From: Roseiflexus sp. RS-1
Lineage (GTDB): Bacteria; Chloroflexota; Chloroflexia; Chloroflexales; Roseiflexaceae
Direction of reading: 5' to 3'
Assembly (NCBI RefSeq): GCF_000016665.1
Contig: NC_009523.1
Coordinates: 1-64,000, forward strand
DNA length: 64,000 bases
This document shows positions 24,897-33,505 of the stretch, one piece after another (position 1 is the stretch's first letter; each line of letters starts with the position of its first letter). The position numbers were made by a program, and so were the translations under genes. Under the pieces are notes generated by a model, which was not told where the DNA came from, did not search any database, and was given only the letters and a program-made list of their open reading frames with translations.

Positions 24897-25062
24897 ACTG
24901 CTGCTCCTCCTTATCATTCAGTTTTCTTTTTTGCGTCAGCGCATACCGGTCCTGATCCAGAAGAGTGTTCCAGATATGCGTCGATGCCGCACCTGCACGG
25001 TCGCGGTTCGACCTTCAACCATGCAGCGGTACGATCACACCAGTGTGCCAGATGCATATGTC

Positions 25063-26814
25063 CTACAACCCACGAACATCGGATGCTTTTGCAGACCGCA
25101 TCAGAGCCGGACGACGGGCGAGATCGGCGCGCGCATCGGTGCGGAGTTCGATGATCGTTGCAGCGCGCGCCTCGATGCTCTCGCGGAAGGCGCGCCGGAA
25201 TGCCTCGCGATCCCGCACCTGTACGTAGTCCAGACCATACATCTTCGCCGCGTGAGCAAAATGCAACCCATGCGGCGTCACGAAATAATCGGTAAACTCC
25301 GGCTCGAAGCGGTTGATCGGCAGACGATGAAAGATGCCGCCGCCATCGTTGTTGAGCAGCACGATCGTTATTGGAACGCCGCAACGTCGCACTGCCAGCA
25401 AGCCATTCATATCGTGGTAGAACGTAATATCGCCAACAATGGCTGCCATCGGCGTATCGGGTCGTCCCGCGCCGACGCCAAGCGCCGTCGAGATATTCCC
25501 ATCGATGCCTGATGCGCCCCGGTTCGCAAAGGCATGGATACGCCGGGCGCCCGGTTTCCCGAACTGGTCGAGATGACGTACCGGCAGGCTGTTGCCGACG
25601 AAGAGCGCCGCACCTTCCGGCAGCAGACTCACAGCGTCGTAGACAGCAGCGCCGTCGAAATACGGTTCGTCGTTAAGAGCGGCTTCAACTGCCGACCAGA
25701 CCTGCGCTTCCGCTTCCTCGAACATTTGTATCCATGCGCCCCGGCGCTCCTTCAGGTGCGGCAACAGCGCCCGAATGAACGCAGACTCATCCGCTGCGAT
25801 GAAATGGCTCACCCGATGACTGTCATCCGCCCATACGCCGCCAGCGCGCACATGGATGACCGCCGACGGCGCAGCCGTGTCGAGATACTGGTTGAGCCAC
25901 TTCGAGGTGGGAACCGCGCCGAACCGCACCACCACATCGGGGGGCGGAAACGAGTGTTCGCCGAAGAGGAATGTCTCGTACCCGCCAATCACGCCCGGAT
26001 AGCCAAAACGGATCCCCGATACACCATCAACCAGCGCCGGGTAGCCGGTGCGATCCGCCAGTTCGCTCACCAGTGCGCCAAACTCCCCGCTGGGGCAGCG
26101 CGGACCGCAGACGATCAGACCGCGTTCGTGCTGCTGAAGGAGGGAGGCAATCTGTTCGATAACTGCTTCTGGCACTCCAGAGCGTGTCGCGGTCAGGCAA
26201 TACGTGTAGGGCGCACCCGCCTGGCGTGGTTGTGCCGCGTCCGGGGGAGCGGTGATGTCTCCGGCGACCGGCGTCGGTTCGAGCGGTGGACGGAAGGGAA
26301 GGTTCAGATGCACCACTCCTGGCGGCTCACCGCCAGCGATCGCCATCGCTCGCGCCGCCAGCGTCCGCAGGGAGCGCACCACAACCGGCGGCGGGGTCGC
26401 TTCCGGCAGCGCCAGATCGACACTCCAGCGCACAAAGCCGCCAAACATTTTCACCTGATCGATGGTCTGGTTTGCGCCGCTGTCGCGCAGTTCGTGGGGG
26501 CGATCCGCTGTCAGCGCCAGCAGCGGCACACCCGCCTGGTGCGCCTCCACAATCGCCGGAAAGAAATTCGCCGCCGCCGAACCAGACGTGCAAACAACCG
26601 CAGCCGGCGTATCGGTCGCCAGCGCCAGACCGAGCGCAAAAAACGCCGCGCTGCGCTCGTCCAGGTGCGAAAAGACTTTGATTGCGGGATGGCGCGCGCA
26701 TGCCAGCACCAGCGGCGTATTGCGCGAACCGGGCGCCAGGCACACAAAGCGTAACCCGGCGCGGGCAAGTTCATCCACCAGTGTCGTTGCGTAAAAAATG
26801 TTGCGATTGGTCAT
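25063..26814 (-). CDS. menD: SEPHCHC synthase (MenD), thiamine-diphosphate enzyme
   Basis: A 583-residue ThDP-dependent enzyme adding succinic semialdehyde (from 2-oxoglutarate) to isochorismate. Seen: CLAPGSRNTPL at the N-terminus, the ThDP-activating glutamate in HLDERSAAFFALG, TSGSAAANFFPA, the Mg/ThDP motif starting GDITFYHDMNG and NNDGGGIF characteristic of MenD. Length is normal. The start at ATG 26814 matches family N-termini (MTNRNIFYATTLVDEL); an upstream extension to 27156 would run into menF. A heptanucleotide array fills the menF-menD gap. Confidence 0.97.
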   Translation of the reverse strand: MTNRNIFYATTLVDELARAGLRFVCLAPGSRNTPLVLACARHPAIKVFSHLDERSAAFFALGLALATDTPAAVVCTSGSAAANFFPAIVEAHQAGVPLLALTADRPHELRDSGANQTIDQVKMFGGFVRWSVDLALPEATPPPVVVRSLRTLAARAMAIAGGEPPGVVHLNLPFRPPLEPTPVAGDITAPPDAAQPRQAGAPYTYCLTATRSGVPEAVIEQIASLLQQHERGLIVCGPRCPSGEFGALVSELADRTGYPALVDGVSGIRFGYPGVIGGYETFLFGEHSFPPPDVVVRFGAVPTSKWLNQYLDTAAPSAVIHVRAGGVWADDSHRVSHFIAADESAFIRALLPHLKERRGAWIQMFEEAEAQVWSAVEAALNDEPYFDGAAVYDAVSLLPEGAALFVGNSLPVRHLDQFGKPGARRIHAFANRGASGIDGNISTALGVGAGRPDTPMAAIVGDITFYHDMNGLLAVRRCGVPITIVLLNNDGGGIFHRLPINRFEPEFTDYFVTPHGLHFAHAAKMYGLDYVQVRDREAFRRAFRESIEARAATIIELRTDARADLARRPALMRSAKASDVRGL

Positions 26815-26820
26815 GGGTGA

Positions 26821-26904
26821 GAACCAGGAACCGATAGCCAATAGCCGATAGCCAATAGCCGATAGCCGATAGCCGATAGCCGAGAACTGAGCGCCAGGAA
26901 CCTG
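26821..26904. repeat. Heptanucleotide tandem array between menF and menD
   Basis: Twelve consecutive 7-bp units with drifting sequence: GAACCAG, GAACCGA, then TAGCCAA/TAGCCGA seven times, then GAACTGA, GCGCCAG and GAACCTG. The register is kept at exactly 7 bp, linking this array to those at 30,230 and 42,430. It lies in the untranslated gap of the men operon, immediately upstream of menD. Confidence 0.8.
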
Positions 26905-26914
26905 AGAACCGCGC

Positions 26915-28282
26915 CTACCGATACCCATCGGCGGGCAAACCGAGCGCCTCCAGCATCGGACGAAACTTGAGGTTCGTTTCGTCCCACTCGCGCTGCGGAT
27001 CACTTGCCGCGACGATACCCGCCCCGGCATACAGCCAGGCGCGTGTCGTTTGTACGACTGCCGAACGAATGGCGACCCCAAACTGTCCATCGAGCCGTCG
27101 GTCGATCCAGCCGACCGGCGCTGCGTACCATCCGCGCGGCGCCGGTTCCAGTTCACCGATCAGGCGCATCGCCGCCTCACGTGGCTCACCGCCGAGCGCC
27201 GGCGTTGGGTGCAGGGTTGCGACGAGCGGCAGAACACCGCGCGGTTCGCGCAGTATCCCATCAATCGGCGTATGCAGGTGCTGAATATTGCTCAGCGTCA
27301 TCACACCTGTCGCACCGACTTCCAGATGACGGGTCAGTGGAGTCAGGCGAGCACGCACCTCGTCCACCACAATCTGATGTTCATGGCGATCCTTAGCGCT
27401 ATCGAGCAGCACTGCGGCAAGACGCTCATCTTCGTCGGGCGTCGCACCACGTCGGATGCTGCCAGCCAGCGCCATGGTCATCACCCGATCACCCTTCACC
27501 TGCACCAGCAATTCGGGTGTTGCCCCGAAGAACGCACGACCTGGACGCGGCTCGAACAGAAAGCGATAGGTATCGGGATAGCGTCGTTCCAGATGCGCCA
27601 GTGCACCATCAACATCCGCCGGTTCGTCGAACGATGCCTCAGCGATACGCGCCAGCACAACTTTCTTCAAAACGCCAGCGCGGATCTGCTGCACAATCCG
27701 TTCCACGCTGCGCGACCACTGATCGAACGGCATGGGATAGACAATACGCCCTGATGAATGACGAGCAGCAGGAGAAGAAGATACACGCTGCAACCGATCG
27801 ATCTGCGCCAGCAACGCCTCGCGCAGATCGGGCGCCAGCGTGCGCGGATCTTCGCTGAGCGGTGCATGGACATTCAACGTCAACCAGAAGGAATTGCGGA
27901 CACGCACCAGTTGATAATGCGGCAACACAAAGTGCGCTGGCGGAAAATCAGCCCATGCCAGATCAGGCACAAAATCGTCGCGGAACGAAAAGCCACCGAA
28001 GAGACGCGGCGCGGCGAGCGGCTCATGTTCATCGATCATGATTGCATGTTCGAACAACGCCCGCGCCTGCTGTTCAATCCCGGCAAAACGGTTGCCCCCC
28101 CACGCCATCAATTCAACCGCGATCCCCATGCCAGCGAATGCAATCCCATCGCGCGCACTCTCCCAGTACGACCGCGGTTGTCCGCGTGCAACATGCAGGA
28201 GATCGGCGGGAGACACCCCAGGGCATGGCATGCTCATGCTGATCAGGCGACCGTAGTGTTGCTGGTATGAGTTACGATGCAC
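26915..28282 (-). CDS. menF: Isochorismate synthase (MenF)
   Basis: A ~455-residue chorismate-using enzyme converting chorismate to isochorismate, the first dedicated menaquinone step. Motifs: KKVVLAR with the catalytic lysine, FLFEPRPGRAFFGATPE, MALAGSIRRGATPDED, KDRHEHQIVV, TLHPTPALGGEPR, and the C-terminal GAGIV with ETNLKF. The N-terminal ~180 residues are the usual variable part. GTG 28282 overlaps the end of the TetR gene by 11 nt and has GGAGGAG upstream; ATG 28237 and 28231 are alternatives. It heads menF-menD-menB-menE. menC and menH are not in the window. Confidence 0.95.
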   Translation of the reverse strand: MHRNSYQQHYGRLISMSMPCPGVSPADLLHVARGQPRSYWESARDGIAFAGMGIAVELMAWGGNRFAGIEQQARALFEHAIMIDEHEPLAAPRLFGGFSFRDDFVPDLAWADFPPAHFVLPHYQLVRVRNSFWLTLNVHAPLSEDPRTLAPDLREALLAQIDRLQRVSSSPAARHSSGRIVYPMPFDQWSRSVERIVQQIRAGVLKKVVLARIAEASFDEPADVDGALAHLERRYPDTYRFLFEPRPGRAFFGATPELLVQVKGDRVMTMALAGSIRRGATPDEDERLAAVLLDSAKDRHEHQIVVDEVRARLTPLTRHLEVGATGVMTLSNIQHLHTPIDGILREPRGVLPLVATLHPTPALGGEPREAAMRLIGELEPAPRGWYAAPVGWIDRRLDGQFGVAIRSAVVQTTRAWLYAGAGIVAASDPQREWDETNLKFRPMLEALGLPADGYR

Positions 28283-28901
28283 TGCCCTGATTCTCCTCCA
28301 CGGGATAGTTGACGCTTCGCAGCAACAGCGGCACCAGGGTTGGCGGAATGCGCTCGGCGGGCGGGTCACCGGTCATCACCCAGCGGATCACCAGATTGTA
28401 GATAGCGCCCATCCAGGCGTGCGCCACGACTGTCGTATCGATCGGCTGAATCTCACCGACTGCAACCGCCTCATCGAGATGGCGCTTGATCAGCGCAGCA
28501 AAGCGATCGGTCACTTCGAGGCGTTTCTTCTCGAACGCCGCCCCCAGCCCCACCGCCTGAACCAGCAGGATTTTCGCCGGACGACGATACCTGCCGAACG
28601 TTTCGATCACCGCCATCACCGCTGCACGCACGCGGTCGATCCCGACCCGCGGTTGCCGCGCGATGGCTTCGGTGGCGCGCCGCTCGATCAGATCGGCAAA
28701 CTGATCGACCAGCGCCAGGAAGAGGCGCTCCTTGTTGGGAAAGTAAAAGTAGATCGACCCCTTCGAGATATGCGCCGTCTCAACGATGTCGTCCAGACGT
28801 GCGTCGTGATACCCTTTCGACGCAAACACATCGAGCGCGGCTTCCAGAATGCGCTCGCGGGTGCTCACCGGCTCAGAACGTTTTTCAGTGGAATGAGTCA
28901 T
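28272..28901 (-). CDS. TetR/AcrR family regulator upstream of the men genes
   Basis: A 209-residue TetR-type regulator with HTH segment DDIVETAHISKGSIYFYFPNK near 38-58 and a QacR/FadR-like ligand domain. A perfect operator-like palindrome (28,917-28,930) lies between its ATG and an extended -10, implying autoregulation. Its 3' end overlaps the start of menF, so the men operon appears to be read from this promoter. If so, menaquinone synthesis would be under a TetR repressor, which is unusual. The inducer is unknown; fatty-acyl-type ligands are common in related proteins. Confidence 0.9.
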   Translation of the reverse strand: MTHSTEKRSEPVSTRERILEAALDVFASKGYHDARLDDIVETAHISKGSIYFYFPNKERLFLALVDQFADLIERRATEAIARQPRVGIDRVRAAVMAVIETFGRYRRPAKILLVQAVGLGAAFEKKRLEVTDRFAALIKRHLDEAVAVGEIQPIDTTVVAHAWMGAIYNLVIRWVMTGDPPAERIPPTLVPLLLRSVNYPVEENQGSAS

Positions 28902-28916
28902 GGTTACTTCTAATCG

Positions 28917-28948
28917 ACTGACTGGTCAGTACTGTTAATAGTATAGCA
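28917..28948 (-). promoter_or_regulatory. Operator and extended -10 of the TetR-menFDBE unit
   Basis: ACTGAC-TG-GTCAGT (28,917-28,930) is an inverted repeat of the TGACNNGTCA kind frequently bound by TetR proteins. The minus-strand TGCTATACT extended -10 occupies 28,940-28,948, so the operator covers the start-site region. It lies 16 nt upstream of the TetR ATG. Confidence 0.7.
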
Positions 28949-29105
28949 TGGAAACGGATGTCTTTCTGCACCATTATGCCTTCCACGCAGCGTTAAAATT
29001 AACGATAGCGTGGCGTGTCACCTTTGACTGTCAGTTCAGCACACGACATCGGTTATAGTCTCGCCTCCCATGCCACACGCCCCGACTCTGTGAAGGAGAA
29101 CGATT

Positions 29106-30236
29106 ATGAAACGGTTTACGGCAATTCTTATGCTCTGCCTGAGCGCTCTGATCCTACCGCAGGCTGTGTCTGCCAGCAATCAGGAGCGTTGCTTCCGCGA
29201 AACCGGTTACTGCATCTCCGGACCGATTCTGCGTTACTGGGAGCGAAACGGTGGTCTGAGCACCTTTGGTTTCCCGATCAGCAATCAGGGGATGCAGATG
29301 GCGGAGGATCGGATGTTGCAGGCGCAATGGTTTGAGCGTGATCGCCTGGAGATCCAGGCGGATGGGCGAGTCACCGCCGGACGCCTTGGCGCGCGCTACC
29401 TGGAATTGCAGGACCGCCCCTGGCAGACATTCCCGACCGTCGACCAGGCAGATCCGGGGTGCGCATATTTTGCCATCACCCGTCATCAGGTGTGCGAGCC
29501 ATTCCTGACGTACTGGCGCACCCGCGGCGGTCTGGAGCGGTTCGGATATCCGATCACCGAACGCATACGCGAAGAGATTGAGGGCAAGGTTTATGAGGTA
29601 CAATACTTTGAACGCCGACGGATGGAATTCCACCCTGAACTTGCTGGCACCCCTTATGAAGTGCTGTTGGGGCGGTTAGGGGTGGAAGTCATGCGCATCG
29701 ACGGTTGCGTTTCCCTTGAGCCGATGTATGAACCGACCGCTTACGCCTACCGGCGATTGCTCGGATGTCCGATAGCATCGTCGCGTGAACTGGTCAGTCC
29801 GACCGGTCCGGTTCAACTGAGGATGCGCCCTGTACCGCTTGCCGTTCAGCGTTTCGAGCGTGGCGTCATGCTATGGACGCGACGCTGGGGCGACGTGCCG
29901 GTCCCCAGCGAAATCTTCGTTCTCACCTCCAGTTCGACCGATCCGCAACGTTTTACCTGGCAGATGTTCGCCGACGAATGGACAGAAGGAACACCCATAC
30001 GATTCAGCGAAACGCCGCCTCCTGGACGGTATGTGCCTGAACGTGGGTTTGGCTATGTATGGGTGCATAATGCGGAGGTGCGTTCGCGTTTGGGGTGGGC
30101 GATTGAACCGGAACAGGGCGAAACAGGGGGACACCGGCAGTTTCAGCGTGGTTTTATGATAACCCGCCCCTCAAACGATACGGTGTTCATCATTCTTGAT
30201 GGGGGCGAAGCGCTCGTGGTACCGCGCAAGAACTGA
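29106..30236 (+). CDS. Secreted protein with YW-x3-GGL-x2-FG-x-PI repeats, unknown function
   Basis: A 376-residue exported protein: signal peptide about 1-24 (LCLSALILPQAVSA). Two clear repeats of about 100 residues follow, each with a hydrophobic core such as ILRYWERNGGLSTFGFPIS and FLTYWRTRGGLERFGYPIT, each followed by a QWFER/QYFER-R-MEFH strand and LLGRLG/RLGARYLE. Such repeats are frequent in exported Chloroflexota proteins; their ligand is not known to me. Four cysteines at the repeat borders may form disulfides. The stop codon lies inside the first unit of the 7-bp array that follows. Confidence 0.75.
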   Translation: MKRFTAILMLCLSALILPQAVSASNQERCFRETGYCISGPILRYWERNGGLSTFGFPISNQGMQMAEDRMLQAQWFERDRLEIQADGRVTAGRLGARYLELQDRPWQTFPTVDQADPGCAYFAITRHQVCEPFLTYWRTRGGLERFGYPITERIREEIEGKVYEVQYFERRRMEFHPELAGTPYEVLLGRLGVEVMRIDGCVSLEPMYEPTAYAYRRLLGCPIASSRELVSPTGPVQLRMRPVPLAVQRFERGVMLWTRRWGDVPVPSEIFVLTSSSTDPQRFTWQMFADEWTEGTPIRFSETPPPGRYVPERGFGYVWVHNAEVRSRLGWAIEPEQGETGGHRQFQRGFMITRPSNDTVFIILDGGEALVVPRKN

Positions 30237-30502
30237 GGACTGAGGACTGAGAACTGAGAACCAAGAACCAAGAACCAAGAACCGAGAACCGAGAACCGAG
30301 GACTGAGAACCGAGGACTGAGAACCGAGGACTGAGAACTGAGAACCGAGGACTGAGAACCGAGGACTGAGAACCAAGAACCGAAAACCAAGAACCGAGAA
30401 CCGAGGACTGAGAACTGAGAACCAAGAACCGAGAACCAAGAACCGAGAACCGAGAACTGAGAACTGAGAACCAAGAACCAAGAACCGAGAACTGAGAACC
30501 GG
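30230..30502. repeat. 39-unit heptanucleotide tandem array (GAACYRA/GGACTGA)
   Basis: Units such as GAACCGA, GAACCAA, GAACTGA and GGACTGA follow each other in exact 7-bp register from 30,230 to 30,502 (273 bp). The unit start at 30,482 is exactly 36 x 7 from 30,230, so no indels accumulated. The array begins at the stop codon of the secreted protein gene. Open frames seen here on the minus strand are a by-product of the repeat. Confidence 0.9.
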
Positions 30503-30575
30503 GGACGTCGGCTGTCTTACGCCTGTTATCTTTCACCTCTTCCCCAAGACCCTTGAGGTCGGGCGACGTCCCCGG
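30499..30575. repeat. Inverted repeat between the two tandem arrays
   Basis: CCGGGGACGTC (30,499-30,509) and GACGTCCCCGG (30,565-30,575) form a perfect 11-bp inverted repeat around a 55-nt spacer. It may bound a small element or act as a terminator for the secreted protein gene. Confidence 0.5.
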
Positions 30576-30577
30576 AA

Positions 30578-30945
30578 TGGGCGCGGCTCCTTCGGCAAGC
30601 GACATTCAACGACAGGAACCGCCTCCACGGCAAAGACCGCAAGCATCGGAGACCTTCAGCCCGCACTCACAGAATGAGCGCGCCCCCTTCGGCAAGCGAC
30701 ATTCAACGACAGGAACCGCCTCCACGGCAAAGACCGCAAGCATCGGAGACCTTCAGCCCGCACTCACAGAATGAGCGCGCCCTCTTCGGCAAGCGACGCT
30801 CGCCCCCAGGAACTACCTCCACGGCAAAGACCGCAAGCATCGGAGACCTTCAGCCCGCACTCACAGAATGAGCGCGCCCTCTTCGGCAAGCGACGTTCGC
30901 CCCCAGGAACTACCTCCACGGCAAAGACCGCAAGCATTGGGGACG
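30578..30945. repeat. 97-bp direct tandem repeat, about 3.7 copies
   Basis: The segment beginning GCGCGGCTCCTTCGGCAAGC recurs every 97 bp (the TTCGGCAAGCGAC core at 30,591, 30,688, 30,785 and 30,882). Copies 1-2 and 3-4 are pairwise most alike (ACATTCAACGACAGG versus ACGCTCGCCCCCAGG), indicating a two-step duplication. No protein-coding signal is convincing. Confidence 0.85.
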
Positions 30946-31022
30946 TTCAACCTTCAACCTTCAACCTTCAACCTTCAACCTTCAACCTTCAACCTTCAAC
31001 CTTCAACCTTCAACCCTCAACC
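30946..31022. repeat. Heptanucleotide tandem array TTCAACC (11 units)
   Basis: Eleven 7-bp units of TTCAACC (the last CTCAACC) in perfect register end 17 bp before the stop of the STAS gene. It is the complement of GGTTGAA found at 20,603 and 43,184. Together with the preceding repeats it fills the 802-bp gap 30,237-31,038. Confidence 0.88.
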
Positions 31023-31038
31023 CCTCACTCGCGTCCCA

Positions 31039-31383
31039 CTACCGATACGCAGCGAGATCACGCTCCTCGATGGGGGGCATATAGCGCGACATCTCGACCA
31101 TCTTGAAGACCTTCTGATGGTGCGGGGTCACATTCATGGCGTACAGGGTATAGCCCGATTTCTTTGCCGACACGACAAACTTGAGCAGCGCCGAGATGCC
31201 TGCTGAGTTGATAAATGCCACATTTGCAAAATCGAGCACCGTGATCGGGCGCATGGCAGTTGCTGTTGCGACTGCCTCAATTGCGCTGGCCGACACGGCA
31301 TCGACGCTATTGGTCATTATGTGGAGCACCGCGACATCGCCAAACTCCTCACGGCGGATCACTTCGTTCGTTTCATTCGTCAT
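31039..31383 (-). CDS. STAS-domain anti-sigma-factor antagonist (SpoIIAA/RsbV-like)
   Basis: A 114-residue single STAS domain. Strand VAVLHIMTN, then TVLDFANVAFINSAGISALL with Ser60 at the position phosphorylated in SpoIIAA/RsbV. In partner switching, the unphosphorylated form binds the anti-sigma kinase and releases its target; the SpoIIE-type phosphatase reactivates it. The RsbW-type kinase gene overlaps its start by 11 nt and the phosphatase is two genes further up, so the whole switch is in one operon. The final target (sigma factor or other) is not in the window. Confidence 0.92.
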   Translation of the reverse strand: MTNETNEVIRREEFGDVAVLHIMTNSVDAVSASAIEAVATATAMRPITVLDFANVAFINSAGISALLKFVVSAKKSGYTLYAMNVTPHHQKVFKMVEMSRYMPPIEERDLAAYR

Positions 31384-31807
31384 GGTCCTGGTTCCTCCGA
31401 TAGAGACGTAGTGTCAGTGTTGTACCCGACTGTGACGAATTGACCTCGCAATCATCAACCAGTGCGCTGATCAGATACATGCCAAAGCCGCGATGCATGC
31501 CGGCATCGAGATTCTGCTCATCGACGACTTTCCGCGAGAAATCGATGGTATCGATGCCTCCGCCCTCATCGGTGACGTGCACCTCGAGTTTATCGTTATG
31601 GAGCGCAAAGACAACCTCCACCAGTTTACCGGGCTGACGCTTATTGCCATGGTCGATCGCATTGTTCACCGCCTCGCTCACCGCCAGTTTCAGATCCTCG
31701 ACCCGTTCGGCGCTGAACCCCAGCGCACGTCCGACCTCATCGGCGCTGGCGCGGACGACGCGCTCAAAAATCGGCACAGACGGAATATTTACAAGAACCT
31801 GCTGCAT
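31373..31807 (-). CDS. RsbW/SpoIIAB-like ATP-binding anti-sigma kinase
   Basis: A 144-residue GHKL ATPase-type protein with N-box EAVNNAIDHGN, G1 DEGGGID and G2 RGFGMYLI. It would phosphorylate the STAS antagonist encoded immediately downstream (11-nt overlap) and sequester a target when the antagonist is phosphorylated. AAGGAG precedes the ATG at 31807. No sigma factor gene is adjacent, which leaves the output open. Confidence 0.92.
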   Translation of the reverse strand: MQQVLVNIPSVPIFERVVRASADEVGRALGFSAERVEDLKLAVSEAVNNAIDHGNKRQPGKLVEVVFALHNDKLEVHVTDEGGGIDTIDFSRKVVDEQNLDAGMHRGFGMYLISALVDDCEVNSSQSGTTLTLRLYRRNQDHDE

Positions 31808-31828
31808 GGACCCGTTACTCCTTGCAAT

Positions 31829-33397
31829 TTACGACGACTCTAGCATGCCGACAGTGCGCTGGCGCATGGTCCGGCGCGTCACAGGCGCACTCGACTGTTC
31901 CTGGCTCGCCAGGTAGTCGTAGCGCCTGAGATACGCCTTGCCAAGCGATGTATTGCCAATCTGAAGGTACGAAGCGCCGAGATAATAGAGCGCCTGCACG
32001 TGGCGCGGATTGCGACGCAGCACTTTTTCAAACAGCGGAATGGCTCGCGCCGGTTCCATCAGTTCTTTGTAGCACAATCCGAGCATAAAGTTCGTCTCGA
32101 CATCATCGGGCCAGAACTGGAGCACGCGGGCAAACTCTTTTGCTGCCAGGTCATAGCGGTTGCGTCGCACGTACATGTAGCCAAGGTCGTAGCGCAGAGA
32201 ATGCGCGTCCGGAGCGAGTTCCACTGCCTTGCGCCAGGCTGCCAGCGCCCATCCCTCGCGTCCCATGAGGTTGTACATAAACCCCAGCAGGTAGTGCGCC
32301 TGCGGATCGTTGGGGAGCAGTTGCACGGCGCGCTCAAACGCTTTGACAGCGCCAGCGTGTTTGTTCATATCGTAGAGCAACTTACCCATATTCAGGAACA
32401 ACTGACCATTGGTCGGGTGCAGTTTGGCGCACTCGAACAGGGTATCATACGCCTCGCGCATCTTGTTCTGAAGTTTGAGGATCGCGCTGATCCGAATGCG
32501 CGCATCGACGTAATATCTGTCCTGTGGCGGAATCTGGGCATACGCTTCAAGCGCTTCATCGAGACGCCGCGCGCGCGCCAGCAGATTGCCGAGCAGATAA
32601 CGGGCATAATGTTCTTCGGGACGCCACTGGAGCAGCGCGCGGTAGATCCGTTCCGCCTCTTCCTCGTACCCCTGCTGTTTCAGATCGTTGCTGAGGCGGT
32701 AGTACCATTGGGCGACTTCCTCTTCCGAGCGGTTGACCAGCACCTCGTCCTGCAATTCTGGCGAGACGAAGGTCGGCTCGACGCGCAGCGCCTCGGCAAA
32801 GCAACGCTGCGCCAGTTCGTGCGCGCCGTGGCTCTGGTGCATCAATCCCATGTAGTAGCGCGGCTCTGCGGCCTGCGGGCGCGCCTGACACGCCTGATCG
32901 TAGTGAATGTACGCGCGACCGGCATCATCGAGGCGCTGATAGCAGCGTCCCAGTGAGAAGTGCGCCTCGTACAGGCGCGGATTGTGTTCGATGGCTTCCT
33001 TGAATGCGGCAATCGCGCGGTCGAGCCGCCCCTGCGCCGCAAATGCCACCCCCAGGTTGTAGTGCGCCTCAGCCAGTTGCGGATCGGTCTGCACGGCTTC
33101 GAGATACTCGCGCAGCGCCCCTTCCCAATCCTCCTGATACGCCAGCGCATTGCCGATGTACAGATAGATGATCGCCCGTTCGCGATCATAAATCTGAGCG
33201 CGTTCTTCACCTTCGATGTATGCAGCGATCAAAGCGGCTTTGAAATGCTCGATCGCATTGGCGTAGTCAGCGCGCAGGTAGGCGCGGATACCCTGACCGA
33301 ACGCCGCGCCCAGGCGCGTTCCAGCCATGAATCGCTCGCTCCCGCTGAACGTGTCCAGATCGAGCGGCATGAAATTGAGCGGTTCTGTCGAACTCAT
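31829..33397 (-). CDS. Multi-TPR protein in the signalling operon
   Basis: A 522-residue protein almost entirely of tetratricopeptide repeats (about eleven), e.g. AYQEDWEGALREYLEAV, LAEAHYNLGVAFAAQG, YEAHFSLGRCYQRL and VQALYYLGASYLQIG. TPRs form a superhelical protein-binding surface. No signal peptide or membrane span. It sits between the RsbW kinase and the SpoIIE-type phosphatase on the same strand with 21- and 108-bp gaps, so it may scaffold or gate the partner switch. The CheR homologue upstream also carries TPRs. Confidence 0.9.
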   Translation of the reverse strand: MSSTEPLNFMPLDLDTFSGSERFMAGTRLGAAFGQGIRAYLRADYANAIEHFKAALIAAYIEGEERAQIYDRERAIIYLYIGNALAYQEDWEGALREYLEAVQTDPQLAEAHYNLGVAFAAQGRLDRAIAAFKEAIEHNPRLYEAHFSLGRCYQRLDDAGRAYIHYDQACQARPQAAEPRYYMGLMHQSHGAHELAQRCFAEALRVEPTFVSPELQDEVLVNRSEEEVAQWYYRLSNDLKQQGYEEEAERIYRALLQWRPEEHYARYLLGNLLARARRLDEALEAYAQIPPQDRYYVDARIRISAILKLQNKMREAYDTLFECAKLHPTNGQLFLNMGKLLYDMNKHAGAVKAFERAVQLLPNDPQAHYLLGFMYNLMGREGWALAAWRKAVELAPDAHSLRYDLGYMYVRRNRYDLAAKEFARVLQFWPDDVETNFMLGLCYKELMEPARAIPLFEKVLRRNPRHVQALYYLGASYLQIGNTSLGKAYLRRYDYLASQEQSSAPVTRRTMRQRTVGMLESS

Positions 33398-33505
33398 CGT
33401 CTACCTGTGCCCTTCACCAGTCGGCGTGTGCACGTCGCTCCAGATCGACGCTTATTCTATTCTACTATGAACCCTTTCGTTATTGAAAGACGACTCGATT
33501 GCAGT

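Noticed and set aside
30143-30605. Three overlapping minus-strand open frames of about 94-144 codons
   Set aside because: They are translations of the 7-bp array in all three frames (endless VLGS/FSVLG-like strings), with no start signal or non-repeat content.
30230-31022. Possible CRISPR array
   Set aside because: Units are 7 bp or 97 bp without unique spacers, and no cas gene is nearby.
30553-31206. Four similar plus-strand open frames spaced by 97 bp
   Set aside because: They are the translated 97-bp tandem repeat; composition is that of the repeat and the last frame runs antisense into the STAS gene.
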